Positions 6,289-8,581 of a stretch of 8,581 bases of DNA are shown here, piece by piece (the stretch's first letter is position 1; the number at the start of each line of letters is the position of its first letter). Below the pieces are notes generated by a model, which was not told the DNA's origin, did no database searches, and saw nothing but the letters and a program-made list of their open reading frames with translations. This DNA is from JBALVO01 sp036961445. Its GTDB lineage: Bacteria; Pseudomonadota; Gammaproteobacteria; Pseudomonadales; Halieaceae. The stretch lies in contig JBALVO010000147.1 of NCBI GenBank assembly GCA_036961445.1, positions 1-8,581 of the forward strand, in the 5' to 3' direction. The position numbers were made by a program, and so were the translations under genes.

Positions 6289-7353
6289 TTGGAATTCATC
6301 TACGAATACGGTCTCTTTCTGGCCCAGGCTGTGACGCTGGTGGCCGCCATTTTGGTTGTCATTGCCGGCCTGGTATCCATGGGACACCGGCAAAAGGCCG
6401 AGCAGCACGAGGGCCACATCGAGGTCCGGAACATCAATGAAAAATACCAACTGATCGGTGACAGCATCCAGCATATGGTGACTGACCCGCATACGTTAAA
6501 AGCCGAAAAAAAGGCGGAAAAAAAGGCCGAGAAAATCGAGACCAAAGCCGCCAAGAAAAAGCGCAAGAAAGCTGATGCACAAGACACGCAGGAGCGCCGC
6601 AAGCGCCTCTATGTGCTCGCTTTTGACGGCGACATAAAGGCCAGTGCGACGGATAACCTGCGGGAGGAAATATCAGCTGTATTGCCCCAGGCCCAGGAAG
6701 GCGATGAAATACTGGTTAAAGTTGAAAGCCCCGGGGGGATGGTGCACAGCTACGGACTGGCTGCCAGTCAGTTGCAGCGGATTACGTCTGCCAAAGTGCC
6801 TTTAACTATTGCAGTAGATAAGGTAGCCGCCAGTGGCGGGTATATGATGGCCTGTGTTGCCGATCGCATTGTCGCTGCACCTTTTGCCGTGCTTGGATCG
6901 ATCGGTGTGCTGGCGCAAATACCCAACTTCCATCGCCTGCTGCAAAATAACAATATTGATTTTGAATTGTTAACCGCCGGTGAATACAAGCGCACGCTAA
7001 CCATGTTCGGTGAAAACACGGATAAGGGCCGGGAAAAATTTGTGGAAGAGCTGGAGGAGACCCACGGACTTTTCAAGGATTTTGTCAGTAGTAATCGTCC
7101 ATCCCTGGATATCGCCAAAGTCGCAACCGGTGAAGTCTGGTATGGCCAGAAAGCTATCGAAGAAGGTTTGATCGATGAGATACTGACCAGTGACAGCTTC
7201 GTGCAGGATAGGCTGACTGACTGGGACGTGTATGAAGTGAAGTTTGTACACAAGAAAAACTGGCAGGAGAAGTTGGGCTTGGCCGCCGAAGGTGCAATAG
7301 AAAAGAGCTTTTTAAAAATCTGGCAGCGCGGCCACGACCGCACCAGCTACTGA
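6289..7353 (+). CDS. sohB: Inner-membrane serine peptidase SohB (S49 family)
   Basis: SohB is a membrane-anchored S49 (signal peptide peptidase-type) protease, known in E. coli as a multicopy suppressor of htrA loss. The product has 354 residues against about 349 in E. coli. It starts with TTG at 6289, seven nt after GGAG (6278-6281); MEFIYEYGLFLAQ matches the known N-terminus. A transmembrane helix (about 8-31) is followed by a Lys/Glu/Ala-rich linker (70-106) and then the protease domain. Key motifs are VESPGGMVHSYGLAASQLQR (145-164), DKVAASGGYMMACVADRIV with nucleophile Ser182, FAVLGSIGV, and TAGEYKRTLT with general-base Lys234. The Ser/Lys dyad is intact. The end, KIWQRGHDR, resembles E. 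coli RWWQRGQ. The gene follows nudC by 17 bp. Its last 7 bp overlap the convergent small gene at 7347. The linker DNA contains two A_AAA_AAG heptamers (listed separately). Confidence 0.97.
   Translation: MEFIYEYGLFLAQAVTLVAAILVVIAGLVSMGHRQKAEQHEGHIEVRNINEKYQLIGDSIQHMVTDPHTLKAEKKAEKKAEKIETKAAKKKRKKADAQDTQERRKRLYVLAFDGDIKASATDNLREEISAVLPQAQEGDEILVKVESPGGMVHSYGLAASQLQRITSAKVPLTIAVDKVAASGGYMMACVADRIVAAPFAVLGSIGVLAQIPNFHRLLQNNNIDFELLTAGEYKRTLTMFGENTDKGREKFVEELEETHGLFKDFVSSNRPSLDIAKVATGEVWYGQKAIEEGLIDEILTSDSFVQDRLTDWDVYEVKFVHKKNWQEKLGLAAEGAIEKSFLKIWQRGHDRTSY
6502..6537 (+). repeat. Three 12-bp units in sohB with two A_AAA_AAG heptamers
   Basis: Units beginning GCCGAAAAAAAG (6502-6513), GCGGAAAAAAAG (6514-6525) and a diverged third (6526-6537) encode the repeat AEKKAEKKAEKI. 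Two runs of seven A lie at 6506-6512 and 6518-6524. In the sohB frame each forms the heptamer A_AAA_AAG (6507-6513 and 6519-6525), the type used for programmed -1 frameshifting in dnaX. A -1 shift would end at TGA 6573-6575, before the protease domain. Confidence 0.8.
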
Positions 7354-7571
7354 GCGGGTTTTTCTTTATCGCAATTGCCCTTGATAATAATGGCCCGGTT
7401 GATTAGCGCATCCTGATCGCCGGGTTGGTCTGCCAGTACAGCGCCGGTGATATCTGGCTGGGGATTGGCGCAGGGGTCTTCATCTTCTTCCAGCGTCAGC
7501 CAGGCCAGTACGGCAATCATAAATATCACAAATATAAACGTTAACGCCTGTAACAAGCGGTTACTGATCAT
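7347..7571 (-). CDS. Small single-pass membrane protein, unknown function
   Basis: I do not recognise this 74-residue protein. It starts at the ATG at 7571, with AGGG a few nt upstream. After the short basic head MISNRLLQ comes one strongly hydrophobic segment (about 9-27, ALTFIFVIFMIAVLAWLTL), then an acidic patch (EEDED) and a soluble tail with two cysteines (Cys34, Cys67) that could pair if the tail is periplasmic. This composition is unlike a random antisense frame, which supports a real gene. The basic head and acidic exit fit an N-in, C-out anchor. Its stop (7347-7349) lies inside the last codons of sohB on the other strand, a 7-bp tail-to-tail overlap. It is divergent from the DUF885 gene. 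An uncleaved anchor seems likelier than a signal peptide because no clear cleavage site follows. Confidence 0.65.
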   Translation of the reverse strand: MISNRLLQALTFIFVIFMIAVLAWLTLEEDEDPCANPQPDITGAVLADQPGDQDALINRAIIIKGNCDKEKPAQ

Positions 7572-7709
7572 GGGGAACCCTGGAAGCTAGGCTAAGGCGT
7601 TTTATGCTCGCACAATTGCGGTGTAAGCACTAGTGCAGGGCTATCAGGAGCGGATGACGCGGCAATACTATTGCAGTCAGCGCAGTCGATAGAAATCAGG
7701 AAATACAAT
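7572..7709. promoter_or_regulatory. Divergent intergenic region with two palindromes
   Basis: This 138-bp gap separates the small membrane protein gene from the DUF885 gene. It holds two perfect dyads: GCACTAGTGC (7627-7636) and GCAATA-C-TATTGC (7662-7674). The second overlaps a TACTAT that could be a -10, but its -35 is poor. On the minus strand, CTTACA (7627-7622) and CATAAA (7606-7601) form a weak promoter-like pair with a short spacer of 15 nt. Regulation through these dyads is inference. Confidence 0.35.
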
Positions 7710-8581
7710 ATGCAGGTTATTGCTTTTTTGCTGCTGGGCTTTTTTTCCAGCATTACGGCAGCGCTGGAGGGCGTGAGTATCACTGAAACCAGTCGGCTCA
7801 ATGCCTGGTTGGACGCTCGCTATGAGGAGGAATTGCTAGCCAGACCCATGGCATTAACCAGGCTGGGGCGCAAGGAATCCTACGGTCAGATTGATGACAT
7901 GAGTGAAGCCGCGAGCCTGGCAAAGCGCCAGAGGCTGCAACAATCCGTTACGCAGATGCAGCAGGAATTTGCTTACGAGCAATTATCTGACGAAGGGAAA
8001 ATTTCCTACGATTACTGGATTTACCGTCTGTATCGCTCCACCAGTGGGCTGCCTTACAAGCGTCAATGGTATTTGTTTACCCAAATGCATGGTGCGCAGA
8101 CCAAACTACCGAGATTTTTGATCAATCTACACAGCGTCGACAGCGAGCAGGACATGCTCGATTACATCCGTCGTATCCAGGGTATCGGGCAGGCCATCAA
8201 ACAATTGCTAGTGCGAGCGCAGCTGGCGGCCGAGGAGGGCATTCGGCCGCCACGCTTTGCCTACGAAACTGTGATTAAGGAATCCATCAAACTAACCGAG
8301 GGTACGCCGTTTGTGAAAGATGCGGCGGTAGACTCGCCCTTGTGGGCCGATGCCAAAGGAAAAATAGCGAAACTCGAAGATAACAAGCTGATCAACGCAG
8401 CAGGCGCGGCCGCGTTGCGCGACAAAGCTGCCACTGCGCTGCGCACCAAATTATTGCCGGCCTATCAGGAACTGGTCACATGGTTGCGTGTTGATCTTGC
8501 GCTGACCGACGCAGAACCCCAGGGCGCTTATGCTTTACCCGACGGCCCGGCTTACTATCAATACCGCTTGGAGTACAACAC
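7710..8581 (+). CDS. Exported DUF885-family protein (5' part; runs off right edge)
   Basis: The frame from the ATG at 7710 is open for 290 codons up to the window edge. AGGA (7698-7701) lies eight nt upstream. The first 18 or so residues, MQVIAFLLLGFFSSITAA, are a signal peptide, probably cut after TAA, so the protein is exported. The mature part fits the DUF885 family (PF05960) as I know it: SRLNAWLDARYEEELLARPMA, then TRLGRKESYGQIDDMSE, SYDYWIYRLY, GIRPPRFAYETVIKE (178-192), and near the edge YALPDGPAYYQYRLEY, the start of the family's best-conserved block. The expected zinc-peptidase-like motifs of the C-terminal half are beyond the window. Members are usually close to 600 residues, so about half is visible. 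The substrate is unknown. It is divergent from the small membrane protein gene, with 138 bp between them. Confidence 0.87.
   Translation, partial: MQVIAFLLLGFFSSITAALEGVSITETSRLNAWLDARYEEELLARPMALTRLGRKESYGQIDDMSEAASLAKRQRLQQSVTQMQQEFAYEQLSDEGKISYDYWIYRLYRSTSGLPYKRQWYLFTQMHGAQTKLPRFLINLHSVDSEQDMLDYIRRIQGIGQAIKQLLVRAQLAAEEGIRPPRFAYETVIKESIKLTEGTPFVKDAAVDSPLWADAKGKIAKLEDNKLINAAGAAALRDKAATALRTKLLPAYQELVTWLRVDLALTDAEPQGAYALPDGPAYYQYRLEYN

Noticed and set aside
7333..7366. Terminator after sohB (CCGC...GCGG followed by T-rich sequence)
   Set aside because: There is only a four-pair stem with a 12-nt loop. The T-rich part is also the coding end of the small minus-strand gene.
7592..7801. 69-residue minus-strand frame
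   Set aside because: It overlaps the signal-peptide region of the DUF885 gene, whose frame, RBS and family match are better.

Overview
The window looks like core chromosome of a marine-type gammaproteobacterium. Protein sequence and gene order match the Pseudomonas/Cellvibrionales side of the class better than the enterics. A Cellvibrionales-like origin (for example a Halieaceae relative) is an inference from gene content and moderate GC, not a proven assignment. I see no mobile element, CRISPR array, RNA gene or phage gene.

Layout from left to right. (1) 1-1483, minus strand: the 5' part of mltD (membrane-bound lytic transglycosylase D, running off the left edge) and, upstream of it, gloB (hydroxyacylglutathione hydrolase). 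(2) 1568-3739, plus strand: a yafS-type SAM methyltransferase, rnhA (RNase HI) and dnaQ (proofreading subunit of DNA polymerase III). yafS and rnhA overlap by 4 nt and all three are probably one transcript. The block mltD-gloB-yafS-rnhA-dnaQ is a recognised conserved neighbourhood. Here rnhA runs with dnaQ, as in Pseudomonas, and not divergently as in E. coli. (3) 3758-5263, minus strand: nhaB, a Na+/H+ antiporter, convergent with dnaQ. (4) 5459-7353, plus strand: nudC (NADH pyrophosphatase/RNA deNADding enzyme) and sohB (inner-membrane S49 peptidase), 17 bp apart. (5) 7347-7571, minus strand: a small single-pass membrane protein of unknown function that overlaps the end of sohB tail to tail. 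(6) 7710 to the right edge, plus strand: the N-terminal part of an exported DUF885-family protein.

The clearest anomaly is technical. Between rnhA and dnaQ lie exactly 100 N, and the 55 bases before the N run are identical to the 55 bases after it. This is the mark of two contigs that overlap by 55 bp but were scaffolded with a default gap. Collapsing it puts dnaQ 38 bp after rnhA and removes 155 false positions.

The functions are mostly housekeeping: wall turnover, methylglyoxal detoxification, replication/repair, sodium homeostasis, NAD(H) and NAD-capped RNA turnover, and membrane protein quality control. I found no convincing new biological system. The most biological leads are two tandem A_AAA_AAG slippery heptamers in sohB, the overlapping small membrane protein, and unassigned palindromes in two intergenic regions.
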